The notes: generated from the sequence alone by a model not told the origin. A stretch of 64,000 nt of DNA from Marinilactibacillus sp. Marseille-P9653 (GCF_916618885.1 NZ_CAKAKH010000001.1:1847005-1911004); one strand, 5' to 3'. Counted from the stretch's first letter, positions 35,861 to 44,617 are shown. Numbers and translations: made by a program.

Positions 35861-36003
35861 AAAGAGGCTGAGACAAAAGTCTCTGATTAATATTGTTTCG
35901 CAAAATCAGACAAGTAGAAAAGCCTTCAAATCAAGGGATAGATATCCTAGATTTGACGGCTTTTCTTCTATTTGGCTAGTTTTGTCCCAGCCTCTTTCTT
36001 TTT
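35860..36003. repeat. 144-base compound inverted-repeat element between spxH and pepF
   Basis: Outer arms AAAAGAGGCTGAGACAAAA and TTTTGTCCCAGCCTCTTT flank an inner long hairpin (AGAAAAGCC, TTCAAATC and GGATA with their complements on the right). The GAGGCTGRGACAAAA word is a well-known intergenic sequence in Lactobacillales and staphylococci, often at gene ends. It fills the gap between convergent stops and overlaps the last base of spxH and the end of pepF; a final T-run lets it terminate spxH transcripts, and an A-run the reverse. Confidence 0.8.
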
Positions 36004-37819
36004 AAAGCTTCAATTCTTCTAATACAGACTCCAGTTCATTCAATCTTTCTTCAAATACTTTCATCGCTTTTTCGATATATTCTTTGTTCGTCATATCCAC
36101 TCCAGCTTTTTTCATAACTTCAATCGGAAAATCACTGCTCCCTGATTTCAGATATGCCAGATAATGCTCAAGTGCACCTTCTTCTTCAGCTAGAATCTTA
36201 TCAGCCAATGCTGTAGCAGCGCAGAATCCAGTGGAATATTGATAGACATAATAATTGTAGTAGAAATGTGGAATCCGTGCCCACTCGAACTGAATCTCAT
36301 GATCTTTTTCCACAGACTCTCCGTAATACTTACTGTTGATTTCTGCATAACTTTCGCTCAAGTAATCTGCTGTTAAAGGTATCCCTTTCGCTGCTTCCTC
36401 ATGCATAAAATGCTCAAATTCTGCAAATTGTGTTTGACGGAAAACAGTTCCTTTGAAACCATCTAGATAATGATTTAATACATATGCACGTGCTTTAGGA
36501 TCTGTCGTCGTTTTAAGCAGATGGTCCGTAAGAATGTTTTCATTCGTAGTTGAAGCGATTTCTGCTAAAAAAATTGAGTAATCTCCATATACATAAGGTT
36601 GTGTTTCTCTTGTAAAGTAACTATGTGCACTATGACCTAATTCGTGAACCAATGTATATAAGTGATTCAATGAATCATGCCAGTTTAAGAGAATATATGG
36701 ATTTGTATCATAGTCTCCTGAAGAATAAGCTCCACTTCGTTTTCCTTTATTTTCGACTACATCTATCCAACGATTATCAAAAGCTTGATTTAATACATTA
36801 CGGTACTCTTCGCCTAAAGGTGCAAGACCTTTAAAGGTTTCTTGTTTTGCTTCCTCATAGCTGTACTTAAGACTAGCTTCACCTGTGATTGGTGTGTAAA
36901 GATCGTACATATGAAGTTCGTCCACATTTAACAATTTTTTACGTAAGTCCATATATCTGTGTAATAAAGGTAAATGTTCATTTACGATGTCAATAAGCGT
37001 TTCATGAACGGACTCAGGTATATGATTCCCAGATAATGCTCTATGTCTAGCAGAATCAAATTTATGAACACTAGCTTGGTAATTATGGTTTTTAACGTTA
37101 GCAGAGAGCGTACTAGCAAATGTATTTTTTAACCCCTCATATACTTCATACATTTTTTTGAAGGCTTCTGCTCTCACCTCTCTGTTTGTACTTTCAAGAA
37201 GTTCCCCATACATACCATGTGATAATTGAACTTCTTCTCCTTGTTCACCTTTCACTTTCGGGAACGTCAAATCTGCATTGTTCAATACACTAAATGTCTG
37301 GCTTGAAGCAGACAGGATGTCACTAGCTCCAGCCAACAAAGCCTCCATATCAGCAGAAAGTACATGCTCACGATTAGCTGTTAACTGATCAATATAATGC
37401 TTGTATTGTTTCAATTCCTGTTCTTCTTCAAAATAGCTATTTAACGTTTCTTCTTTAAGTGTCAATAACTCTGGCTCAAACCAAGACGTTGCTTCCCCAG
37501 CTTTAGTTGCTAACAGTCTTGCTCTGTCATTCATAGCCTGATAGGTTCCGTTTGAAGTATCTTGATCATTTTTCAAATGAGCGTATACGTAAACTGATCC
37601 AAAGGACTGGAATACATCTAGCATAGATACAAGCGCATCAAGAAATGCCTTTGCACCATTACTTAACGTTCCTTGTAATTGAGAGATTTCCTTCACTTTT
37701 TGTTCAGTATCTTTGATCTTATCTTCCCATTCTTCATCTGATTTAAATATAACGGTTAAATCCCATGTCAACTCTTCAGAAACTTCTTCGCGGTTTGGTA
37801 AACTGTTCGTCTTTGACAT
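36002..37819 (-). CDS. pepF: Oligoendopeptidase F (M3 family)
   Basis: A cytoplasmic zinc metallopeptidase of 605 residues that cleaves short peptides. The HELGHSAHSYF zinc site lies near residue 388, and the third ligand is in SIFLAEIASTTNE. The N-terminal helical domain begins after TWDLTVIF, a family mark. Normal length. It follows coiA on the same strand, as in Bacillus; the gap contains a perfect inverted repeat. Confidence 0.97.
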   Translation of the reverse strand: MSKTNSLPNREEVSEELTWDLTVIFKSDEEWEDKIKDTEQKVKEISQLQGTLSNGAKAFLDALVSMLDVFQSFGSVYVYAHLKNDQDTSNGTYQAMNDRARLLATKAGEATSWFEPELLTLKEETLNSYFEEEQELKQYKHYIDQLTANREHVLSADMEALLAGASDILSASSQTFSVLNNADLTFPKVKGEQGEEVQLSHGMYGELLESTNREVRAEAFKKMYEVYEGLKNTFASTLSANVKNHNYQASVHKFDSARHRALSGNHIPESVHETLIDIVNEHLPLLHRYMDLRKKLLNVDELHMYDLYTPITGEASLKYSYEEAKQETFKGLAPLGEEYRNVLNQAFDNRWIDVVENKGKRSGAYSSGDYDTNPYILLNWHDSLNHLYTLVHELGHSAHSYFTRETQPYVYGDYSIFLAEIASTTNENILTDHLLKTTTDPKARAYVLNHYLDGFKGTVFRQTQFAEFEHFMHEEAAKGIPLTADYLSESYAEINSKYYGESVEKDHEIQFEWARIPHFYYNYYVYQYSTGFCAATALADKILAEEEGALEHYLAYLKSGSSDFPIEVMKKAGVDMTNKEYIEKAMKVFEERLNELESVLEELKL

Positions 37820-37852
37820 AATTCCCCTCCTAATATATAACTATGAAATAAT

Positions 37853-37897
37853 GATAACATAATTTGAATTCTAAGAGAATACACAAATTATGTTATC
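37853..37897. repeat. 14-base perfect inverted repeat in the coiA-pepF gap
   Basis: GATAACATAATTTG (37853-37866) and its exact complement (37884-37897) are separated by 17 bases. There is no T-run on either side. It sits 8 bases past the coiA stop and about 35 bases before the pepF start, so it may be an operator, an mRNA stem or a weak terminator. Confidence 0.6.
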
Positions 37898-37904
37898 TGT
37901 TTAT

Positions 37905-39038
37905 TTAAGAAATCAATGCCAGATTTTTTTCATCTTCGTTATTAAATCGTTTAGCGGGCCTTAAAATAACCCATTTCTTTGCTCTTAGTTCACGTAATAT
38001 TTTCATTTCAACAAGTATCTTCATATAGCTCATAAAAATCTGATAAAAGTAATCTTTTTGTAAAAGCGGCATTTTTGATAGTAAGAGTTTTTCTTGTTTA
38101 CGCAATTCTTCAATATAACTGAATAGGCGCTTTTCAGTTATAATTTGATGACTTTCATGTTTTTCAACCCAAACTAAAAGTCGATACTTCCATTCAACTG
38201 GTTCAGTTAATACAATCCATTGATTATCCAGTGGATAATAGACTTCAATAGGCATACTCATCAGACTTTCTGACTCACTATACAATAAACTGGCGAAATT
38301 TCTGATCCCAGGATTTGAATAGGCCATTTGTTTCTGTAGATTTAAATGTGCATGATACAATGAGAAATTTTCTACACGTTTTTCAGAAACTCTTTCAGTA
38401 AACGAAAAATCATCTAGAAAGATTTGCACTAAGTTTCGATCTGAGATGGTCGTCTTTTCTGTATTCCAGATTCGATTCGCCTTTTTATCAAAACTATGTA
38501 TAATCTCTAAACGATTCTTTTCGGCTTTATAATGTAACAAGTAAAGTCCGCATTTTGGATTAAACCGAATGAAAGATCGTTTCAATTGAGTCATCTGAGT
38601 GTTTTTAAAAAAACGATCTCCAAGAATCCAATATGGCTGATACCCGTGTTTCAGATAGTTCCTTGTTCTCTCCAGCATTTTCTGAATCGGTAATTGACTA
38701 CATTGAAATTCTATTGCGATCTTTCGTTGTTCTATGTTTAAAAGGATATCAGGCCTCTGCTTTAAATTTGGTAGATACGCTTCAAGTTCTACGTTCAGTT
38801 TGTAATTTTTTAGTATTGTATACAACTGCAGCTTTCCATTAAGATGTTCCATCGTTTCTCCTTCTGAAAAGCTCTCGCAAGCCTCTTTTTTATAATGAGA
38901 AAAATGTGGAACTTTGAGTGCACCTTTTTTTAAAAAAACGCTTTGTTTACATGTTGGACAATATAACTTTTTCAGATTACGCGCACCTTCTTCAAAAGCA
39001 AAAATTGTTCTGTGCATTTCATTCATCGCTATGAGCAT
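37905..39038 (-). CDS. coiA: Competence protein CoiA-like
   Basis: A 377-residue protein related to CoiA, needed after DNA uptake for recombination in naturally competent streptococci and Bacillus. The N-terminal zinc-like finger has CPTC and HFSHYKKEAC. A PD-(D/E)XK nuclease-like centre follows: RPDILLNI...IAIEFQCSQLP, then NYLKHGYQPYWILGDRF. The C-terminal part is divergent, as usual. It lies between mecA and pepF. Whether the organism is competent cannot be told from this window. Confidence 0.9.
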   Translation of the reverse strand: MLIAMNEMHRTIFAFEEGARNLKKLYCPTCKQSVFLKKGALKVPHFSHYKKEACESFSEGETMEHLNGKLQLYTILKNYKLNVELEAYLPNLKQRPDILLNIEQRKIAIEFQCSQLPIQKMLERTRNYLKHGYQPYWILGDRFFKNTQMTQLKRSFIRFNPKCGLYLLHYKAEKNRLEIIHSFDKKANRIWNTEKTTISDRNLVQIFLDDFSFTERVSEKRVENFSLYHAHLNLQKQMAYSNPGIRNFASLLYSESESLMSMPIEVYYPLDNQWIVLTEPVEWKYRLLVWVEKHESHQIITEKRLFSYIEELRKQEKLLLSKMPLLQKDYFYQIFMSYMKILVEMKILRELRAKKWVILRPAKRFNNEDEKNLALIS

Positions 39039-39096
39039 GCTATCATCCTTTCTGCTTCTCTATTAAATACTGATGAAAACAGAAAAAAAGTCATTA

Positions 39097-39129
39097 AAAA
39101 AACCACGAGAATAAACATCTCGTGGTTAA
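39097..39129 (-). terminator. Intrinsic terminator of mecA
   Basis: Stem AACCACGAGA / TCTCGTGGTT with loop TGTTTAT, followed by seven T on the minus strand, 6 bases past the mecA stop. Confidence 0.9.
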
Positions 39130-39134
39130 AAAAA

Positions 39135-39794
39135 TTATTTAAAATAGTGTCTGACGAGTTCTAGTGCGTTTGTATCCATGATTTTGTCAGCATATTCATC
39201 TAAGACATCTGCTGATATTCGACTTCTCTCACCAAATTCTAGTGCATGAGCAATTTCTTCATCTGTCGTTTTTAACGTCATCTCTTCAATGAAAAACACA
39301 ATATGCAAGTAATACTGATCTTTGAATTTATAAAGGTTTGACAAGCCACTTTCCAAATAATATTCTTGAGCCATCATAATCATCTGTTCAAAGTTATGAA
39401 ATACGAATACAGCTTCCATGGTCTTGGTGTCCTGAGCGTTCATGTATTCTTCTACTCCATCTTCTTTTTTATTCTGAGATAGCGATTCATTTAGCATTTT
39501 GACCGGATCTATGATTGAGTCGTCCTCAAGATCATCTTCCATATCTTCTCTATATTGTGCACCTTTGCTGATAAACAATTCCAAACCATTATTATTAGGC
39601 ATGACCTGAAAAGTAACAGCGTCAGATTCTTGAAATTCTTCATCAATATCAACTTCTTCTAAAATACTATAGAAGAAATTTTCAATCTGTTTCTGGTTAC
39701 CCAATAAATCAAGAAAAGTGATGCCTCTTTCTTCAAGATCCGTATTCTCAATCTTTACACGAATCGTATCTTCGTTAATATGTTCGATTTCCAT
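39135..39794 (-). CDS. mecA: Clp adaptor protein MecA
   Basis: A 219-residue adaptor that brings substrates to ClpC and triggers ClpCP assembly. The N-terminal substrate domain begins MEIEHINEDTIRV and includes LEERGITFLDLL. A Glu/Asp-rich linker lies around residues 88-115. The C-terminal domain (MEAVFVFHNFEQMI, YYLHIVF, SADVLDEYADKIM) binds ClpC. The start at 39794 is supported by AGAGGTG 8 bases upstream; the open frame extends 24 bases more without support. It follows spx in the Spx-MecA order of Bacillus. Confidence 0.96.
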   Translation of the reverse strand: MEIEHINEDTIRVKIENTDLEERGITFLDLLGNQKQIENFFYSILEEVDIDEEFQESDAVTFQVMPNNNGLELFISKGAQYREDMEDDLEDDSIIDPVKMLNESLSQNKKEDGVEEYMNAQDTKTMEAVFVFHNFEQMIMMAQEYYLESGLSNLYKFKDQYYLHIVFFIEEMTLKTTDEEIAHALEFGERSRISADVLDEYADKIMDTNALELVRHYFK

Positions 39795-39887
39795 ATTTGT
39801 AGCACCTCTTTCCTTCAATCAGTGTCAGGCATTAAGCTTTTTTTGAGTACTGCCTATTAATTATTTCCGACAATACTTTCTATTTAT

Positions 39888-39916
39888 ATTATAGAGGTTT
39901 TATTAGATAAATTGAA
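39888..39916 (-). promoter_or_regulatory. Promoter of mecA
   Basis: TTCAAT, a 17-base spacer and a perfect TATAAT (39888-39893) on the minus strand, giving a leader of about 90 bases. The independent promoter agrees with the terminator that closes spx just upstream. Confidence 0.6.
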
Positions 39917-40005
39917 GACCTGTAACCTCTTCACACAGAGTTACTGCGCTCTAGCTATTATACAAAATGAGTGAAACGAATACAAGTCAATGATTTAAAG
40001 AAAAT

Positions 40006-40045
40006 AAAAAAGATTCGACCGTACCAGACAGTGTCGAATCTTTGA
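40006..40045 (-). terminator. Intrinsic terminator of spx
   Basis: Stem AAAGATTCGAC-ACTGTC / -GGTCGAATCTTT with a small loop, followed by a T-rich run on the minus strand, about 30 bases after the spx stop. Confidence 0.88.
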
Positions 40046-40074
40046 TAAGCTCTAAAATATTTTCAGTATTCTGC

Positions 40075-40482
40075 TTAACTATTTGAAAGTGCAACTAGAC
40101 GCTGGGCTTTTTGTAATTCTAAAGCTCTTACTTCTCTAGGGATAAACTGACGAATTTCATCTTCATTGTATCCAATTTGCATACGTTTTTCATCTAAAAC
40201 GATTGGTCTACGTAGTAAACTTGGTGTTTCTTGAATCAATGTGAAAAGCTCTTGTAAAGAAAGATCGTCAATATCAACGTTTAACTGTTGAAATGCTTTT
40301 GAACGCGTTGAAATAATTTCTTCAGTTCCTTCTTCTGTCATACGCATAATAGATTTTATTTCACTAATTGTAATAGGTGTTGAGGCAATGTTTCTTTCTT
40401 CATAAGGGATGCCAAATTCTTCTAACCATGCCTTCGCTTTTCTACATGATGCGCAACTTGGTGATGTAAATAATGTGACCAT
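40075..40482 (-). CDS. spx: Redox/stress regulator Spx
   Basis: A 135-residue ArsC-fold protein that binds the alpha C-terminal domain of RNA polymerase and redirects transcription in thiol stress. The CXXC redox switch is C10-A-S-C13. [21 protein letters not shown] is the conserved second part. Spx is degraded by ClpXP with the SpxH adaptor, whose likely homologue lies 4 kb away. Lactobacillales often carry several Spx copies; this one sits in the syntenic mecA position. Confidence 0.95.
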   Translation of the reverse strand: MVTLFTSPSCASCRKAKAWLEEFGIPYEERNIASTPITISEIKSIMRMTEEGTEEIISTRSKAFQQLNVDIDDLSLQELFTLIQETPSLLRRPIVLDEKRMQIGYNEDEIRQFIPREVRALELQKAQRLVALSNS

Positions 40483-40550
40483 TATGTATTGCTCCCTTCA
40501 AATCTCTGTTTTTTTATAGTATATTTGTTTGCTTGTTGACTACATTTATA

Positions 40551-40603
40551 ACTATATATCAATTGTGAACTATTGTAAACCCCTTTCGTCATTTTTTTGT
40601 CAA
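40551..40603 (-). promoter_or_regulatory. spx promoter region
   Basis: TTTACA (40574-40579), a 17-base spacer and TATAGT (40551-40556) make a good promoter about 70 bases before spx. A TTGACA at 40598-40603 further upstream could be the -35 of a second start. A -10-like TATACT also occurs nearer the gene. Multiple spx promoters are known in Bacillus. Confidence 0.6.
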
Positions 40604-40826
40604 ATATCGCTTTTTTTTCGATCGACACATGTAGACATATGCGTTAAAACGTCTTTATCAAAGGGTTTATAGGTCATTTACAATAACCGTACTAAAACGA
40701 CAATAAATTATAATCATTATAAATAAGAAATTGTTCTGTCACATTGATTCTTTTTCAATATGCTTTAAGTCGTTAAATGGCTTAATGAGCTGAACATTCC
40801 TTCTTATGAGTATGAATAGATATGCA
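40604..40826. other. AT-rich intergenic DNA between spx control region and lplA terminator
   Basis: Together with the spx promoter and the lplA terminator this completes a 400-base gene-free stretch. I see no open frame with a ribosome site, no RNA gene and no strong repeat in it. It holds a TTTACA and several TATAAT-like words on the plus strand, but no gene follows them in that direction. Confidence 0.5.
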
Positions 40827-40876
40827 AAAATAGTCTTGATGATGTCCTTGTTTGGACATCACCAAGACTATTTTCT
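40827..40876 (-). terminator. Intrinsic terminator of lplA
   Basis: A long stem, AAAATAGTCTTG-TGATGTCC with its complement around a TTGTTT-type loop and one mismatch, ending in a T-run on the minus strand. It lies directly behind the lplA stop. Confidence 0.88.
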
Positions 40877-40884
40877 ACAACCAC

Positions 40885-41904
40885 TTAGTAAAATAAATTA
40901 ACTAATTCATCAATCTCTACTTTTCCAAAGTATTTATTTATATCTACTTCTTCAAATGCTTCACGAATAGCTTTCTCTTCATAAGTCTTACCGATCAACT
41001 TATCCTCTACGTCTGATATTTCCCCTAAGCCAAAGAAATCTCCGAAAATTTTAATATCTTGGATTACCCCTCTGTTCACGTTCAGTTTCACTTCCACCGT
41101 TCCAACAGATAGTCTTTCACTACGCTCCAGATCAAATACAGGGGATTTCCCATAATTCCAGTCCCAGTTCGCTGTATAAGTTTCTGCAAATTTATCTATT
41201 TTCTCCCAGTCCGATTCAGTTAGTTTATATTCTTTCACTTCGGATACTTCTGAGACATCAAATATATTCAGCAATAACTTTTCTCTAAAGTTTTTTGCAT
41301 TCATATATTGATACTCATCACTCAAATAAGGCTTAATGTTTGTTACACGGCTTCTAATCGATTTAATTCCTTTCGATTCCAGCTTATGCTTCTTAGGTCT
41401 CAAAGCGCCTACTACTGCTTCTATTTCCGAATCAAACATTAGTGTACCGTGAGCCGTTAATCGACCATTCTTAGAATACATCGCGTTTCCTGAGAATTTT
41501 TTCTCATCAATGACCAGATCGTTACGACCCTTTAACTCAGCACCTTCTACACCCATTTTATGAAGCGCATCAATGACCGGTGAAGTGAATTTTTTGAAGT
41601 CTCTGAAAGAATCTCCATCGTCTTTTGTTATAAAACAAAAGCATAGTACACCTAAATCGTGGTACACAGCACCTCCGCCTGAAAATCTTCTGACGACTGT
41701 TACATCATGCTGATTGACATAGTCCGTATTGACTTCTTCAAATGTATTCTGGTTCTTGCCTACTATAATGGCATTATCATTAATGTAAAACAACAGCATA
41801 GGTTCATCCAGTTCTATTTCATTTAATAGATAATATTCAATCGCTAAGTTAATTCGCGCGTCTACTATTTCCTGTCCATTTCGTTCATTTTTAACATAAT
41901 ACAT
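40885..41904 (-). CDS. lplA: Lipoate-protein ligase A
   Basis: A 339-residue enzyme that activates free lipoate with ATP and attaches it to the E2 and GcvH proteins. The catalytic domain has VVRRFSGGGAVYHDLG (lipoate loop), GRNDLVIDEKKFSGNAM (catalytic Lys) and GTLMFDSE. The C-terminal accessory domain starts near residue 245. It is 12 bases after the MBL gene, the same pair (yhfI-lplJ) as in Bacillus, so the organism likely scavenges lipoate. Confidence 0.96.
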   Translation of the reverse strand: MYYVKNERNGQEIVDARINLAIEYYLLNEIELDEPMLLFYINDNAIIVGKNQNTFEEVNTDYVNQHDVTVVRRFSGGGAVYHDLGVLCFCFITKDDGDSFRDFKKFTSPVIDALHKMGVEGAELKGRNDLVIDEKKFSGNAMYSKNGRLTAHGTLMFDSEIEAVVGALRPKKHKLESKGIKSIRSRVTNIKPYLSDEYQYMNAKNFREKLLLNIFDVSEVSEVKEYKLTESDWEKIDKFAETYTANWDWNYGKSPVFDLERSERLSVGTVEVKLNVNRGVIQDIKIFGDFFGLGEISDVEDKLIGKTYEEKAIREAFEEVDINKYFGKVEIDELVNLFY

Positions 41905-41916
41905 GGTTGGTCTCCT

Positions 41917-42660
41917 TTAAATAATAATCTGCAAATTTTTTTCAGCCAGTAACGTTTTAGTTTTAGGTGCTTCTTCTGCAGCTTCTTTTTGTAATTGCTT
42001 TAAGTCTCCTGTTTGTGGAAGGTGACTGAGTACCATTGTCTGAACATTTGCTTTATGGGCAATATATCCGCACTCTCTAGAAGTCATATGAACCAGATGC
42101 CTTTCCATTCCTTTGAAAAGATTTGTATCCGTAATGAACAAATCCGCATTCTTTGCAAAAGGAATGAACTCTTCAATATAACCAGAATCGGCTGTATACA
42201 CAACTGTTTTTCCTGTAACTCTCTCAACGATTCTAAAAGCATAGCAGGGAACTGGGTGTAACGTTTTTAGATGCGTAACATCAAATGGTCCGATTGATGT
42301 CTGGCTTTCTTTTGTATAGTCAATTCCTTGGCTCACTTCTTCAAGAGTTGTTTTCTCAAAAGCTTGCTTATCTTCGCTATGCCCATAAATAGACAACAGT
42401 GGAGCACGATCACCTTTGTCTGTTTTTTTAAGTTGCCTAGTGAACTGAAGGACACCTAAATCTGCAATATGGTCATGATGATAATGAGAAAGTAAAACGG
42501 CATCCAATTCTAGTGGGTCAATGTGATGCTCCAGCGTTAATAGAGATGCACTCCCAGCATCGAGTAATAAATTAAACCCTTCCGATTGTATCAGATAAGC
42601 ACTCGTTCCTACGTCATTCGTAGGATATCCTCCATAATATCCTAAAACTGTGACTTGCAT
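41917..42660 (-). CDS. yhfI: MBL-fold hydrolase, YhfI type
   Basis: A 247-residue cytoplasmic metallo-beta-lactamase-fold protein. Metal ligands appear in LLSHYHHDHIADLG, HPVPCYAFRI, YTADSGY and VLSHLPQTG. The N-terminus VTVLGYYGGYPTNDVGTSAYL resembles the RNase Z/cyclic-nucleotide branch. Its substrate is unknown. It precedes and is probably cotranscribed with lplA. Confidence 0.9.
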   Translation of the reverse strand: MQVTVLGYYGGYPTNDVGTSAYLIQSEGFNLLLDAGSASLLTLEHHIDPLELDAVLLSHYHHDHIADLGVLQFTRQLKKTDKGDRAPLLSIYGHSEDKQAFEKTTLEEVSQGIDYTKESQTSIGPFDVTHLKTLHPVPCYAFRIVERVTGKTVVYTADSGYIEEFIPFAKNADLFITDTNLFKGMERHLVHMTSRECGYIAHKANVQTMVLSHLPQTGDLKQLQKEAAEEAPKTKTLLAEKNLQIII

Positions 42661-42708
42661 AATCAGCCTTCCTTTCTATTTTATTCTAGAATACTCCAGA
42701 TGAAAATA

Positions 42709-42755
42709 AAAAAACAACTAAATCCACTCTAATGAGTTCAATTCAGTTGTTTTTT
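42709..42755 (-). terminator. Intrinsic terminator of the HemY-like gene
   Basis: Arms AAAAAACAACT and complement, extended by AAT/ATT, around a 20-base loop; eight T follow on the minus strand. It separates the flavoprotein gene from yhfI-lplA. Confidence 0.82.
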
Positions 42756-42782
42756 AACCTCGAATTAGATTAAAAGACTTTA

Positions 42783-44186
42783 TTACAAACTATTTTGTTT
42801 TTTTAAGTGTGTGATAATGTGCTCACTGACTTCGTTGCCCTGCTTTATACAGCTATTGATGCCAAATCCTTTGACGCCATTCCCTGCCAGATAAATCCCG
42901 GGATAAGCAGTTTGAATTGAGTCAATTAATTTACTTCCAGCATTTTCCCCATTAAAGGATTGTTTAGGGAAAGAGTTTTTCCATCTTTTAAGAACATGGT
43001 AAATTGGCGGTGCATCTATGCCAAGCATTTTCTCTAAGTCTTTAAGTAGCAATTCTTCAATCTGTTTGTTACTTAAAGATAGCATAATTTCTTCATTCCC
43101 GTGACCAAAATAAACGCCTAATAACTCTTCATCTTTATTTTTCAAACTTGCCCATTTTTTATTCAACCAAACAACGCTTGAGATATGAGAATCATTTCTT
43201 CTAGAACACAGTATGCCATTTCCTTCAGGTTTGATTTTCAAAGAACCTTTTGGAAAACTGAACATTGCAAAACCAATTGAGTTTGTTTTGATCTCTTTGA
43301 ATGGTTCTTTGAATTCTACATCTGTGAAGATCTCTTTGTAGTTACCAGGGTCTGTTGCGACTACAACCGCCCCAACTCTGACTTGTTCTTTTTTATTTAT
43401 ATCCAGTATATAAGTACCTTCAATACTCTTTTTAATCTCTGTGACTTTCTTTGAAAAAACAACATGTTCCTTGAGTAAATCCATCAACCTATTCGTTAAT
43501 GTTTCTAAACCTTTCTCAAAAGAAATCTGTTTTCTATTAGAATCTAATATATCAGGATTCGCTTCAAGAGCATTCGTCAGATTGCCGTGTTCCCTCTCTA
43601 ATTTCAGAATGGTACTATCAATCATGTCTATACCAGTGGACTCCATGTGATTCATGTAGATTTCAGAATAATACGGTTCTGCTACATATTCCGTTAGTTC
43701 TGTTCCGATTCTTTCATTCAAATAATCAATCACACTTGTCTGTTCTGTTATTTCTGAAGATGGAAGATAGGTATCTTTTAAATAGGATACTTTTCCTTGA
43801 AACGATAGCAAATCATATTTCCAGATTTCAGACCGTTTAGCCGGTATGCCCTTATAAGTAGGACTATCTATATGATACAACTTGTTGAATGCATAAATAT
43901 CCTGTTTTCCATTCTGGCTGTATCTTATTTGTTCAGTTAAGCCGAGTTCATTAATCAGATCCATTGCTTCACCGGATCCTACATCAATTGATTCAGCTCC
44001 TAAATCTACGTAATCTTCCCCCATCTTCATTGTATGGATTTTCCCACCAGAACGGATAGAACTTTCCAATACAAGCAATTCGAAAGGAAGGCTGTATTTT
44101 TCTATTGTTTTTTTTAATCTGAACGCTGTCGTGAGCCCTGTTATGCCCGTTCCAATGACTGCTATTCGCTTTTTAGATCTTTTCAT
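42783..44186 (-). CDS. hemY: HemY-like FAD-dependent protoporphyrinogen/coproporphyrinogen oxidase
   Basis: A 467-residue flavin amine-oxidase-fold protein. The FAD motif VIGTGITGLTTAFRLKK is at the N-terminus, then VLESSIRSGGKIHT and DLGAESIDVGS. The C-terminus has IYLAGNGVKGFGINSCIKQGNEVSEHI, the HemY/CgoX FAD-binding end. The start is put at MKRSKKR (44186), where GGAAGG and GAGG precede the ATG; the open frame reaches 44315 with no homology. No other heme gene is in the window, so it may belong to a partial or scattered heme pathway, or act on another substrate. Confidence 0.82.
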   Translation of the reverse strand: MKRSKKRIAVIGTGITGLTTAFRLKKTIEKYSLPFELLVLESSIRSGGKIHTMKMGEDYVDLGAESIDVGSGEAMDLINELGLTEQIRYSQNGKQDIYAFNKLYHIDSPTYKGIPAKRSEIWKYDLLSFQGKVSYLKDTYLPSSEITEQTSVIDYLNERIGTELTEYVAEPYYSEIYMNHMESTGIDMIDSTILKLEREHGNLTNALEANPDILDSNRKQISFEKGLETLTNRLMDLLKEHVVFSKKVTEIKKSIEGTYILDINKKEQVRVGAVVVATDPGNYKEIFTDVEFKEPFKEIKTNSIGFAMFSFPKGSLKIKPEGNGILCSRRNDSHISSVVWLNKKWASLKNKDEELLGVYFGHGNEEIMLSLSNKQIEELLLKDLEKMLGIDAPPIYHVLKRWKNSFPKQSFNGENAGSKLIDSIQTAYPGIYLAGNGVKGFGINSCIKQGNEVSEHIITHLKKQNSL

Positions 44187-44581
44187 TGCCTCATACCTTC
44201 CATTTCTATATAAGGGATTGCAACTTATGTATAGGCTCATATAATAAATATTGCCGCTATTCATTATTGAGTTCCTCGTTAGCTGTTTCAAGAGACTATA
44301 CTCCAATTTGGGCAAACTGGGATTCTTGTCATTTGTTTTATTATATCATGTATTAAAAGATTATATCTTATTTTTATACAATTTCTATATCGAAATCTCT
44401 CGTTTAAAACAAATTAGGCTACCCCGACTATTTTTCGTCATATTTGACATATAAATTATCTTGAATTCGTATAAATATGAAGTATAGTCTCTATAAATAT
44501 TCTACTGTTTTTCCTAATCTATCTATTCATAATCGTCCACTGGTGAGCGAATACTATAAATAGGGTTCATAAAAAGTGTAT
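44187..44581. other. AT-rich region upstream of the HemY-like gene
   Basis: About 400 bases without a supported gene. The minus strand contains two TATAAT words (near 44340-44380), but neither has a convincing -35 at 16-18 bases. No clear operator, RNA element or repeat was seen. The long leader could be regulatory, given the heme link. Confidence 0.4.
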
Positions 44582-44612
44582 AAAAAAAACCCGCTTATAT
44601 AAGCGGGTTTTA
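44582..44612 (-). terminator. Intrinsic terminator of infC-rpmI-rplT
   Basis: A perfect hairpin AAAACCCGCTTATATAAGCGGGTTTT followed by a T-run on the minus strand, just after the rplT stop. Confidence 0.93.
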
Positions 44613-44617
44613 ACGTA

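Noticed and set aside
40604-40826. A possible small RNA gene in the spx-lplA gap
   Set aside because: Promoter-like words exist but no terminator hairpin on the same strand other than the one that clearly belongs to lplA.
44187-44315. An N-terminal extension of the HemY-like protein by 43 residues
   Set aside because: The extension has no homology and no ribosome site, whereas GGAAGG precedes the ATG at 44186 and the FAD motif begins right after it.
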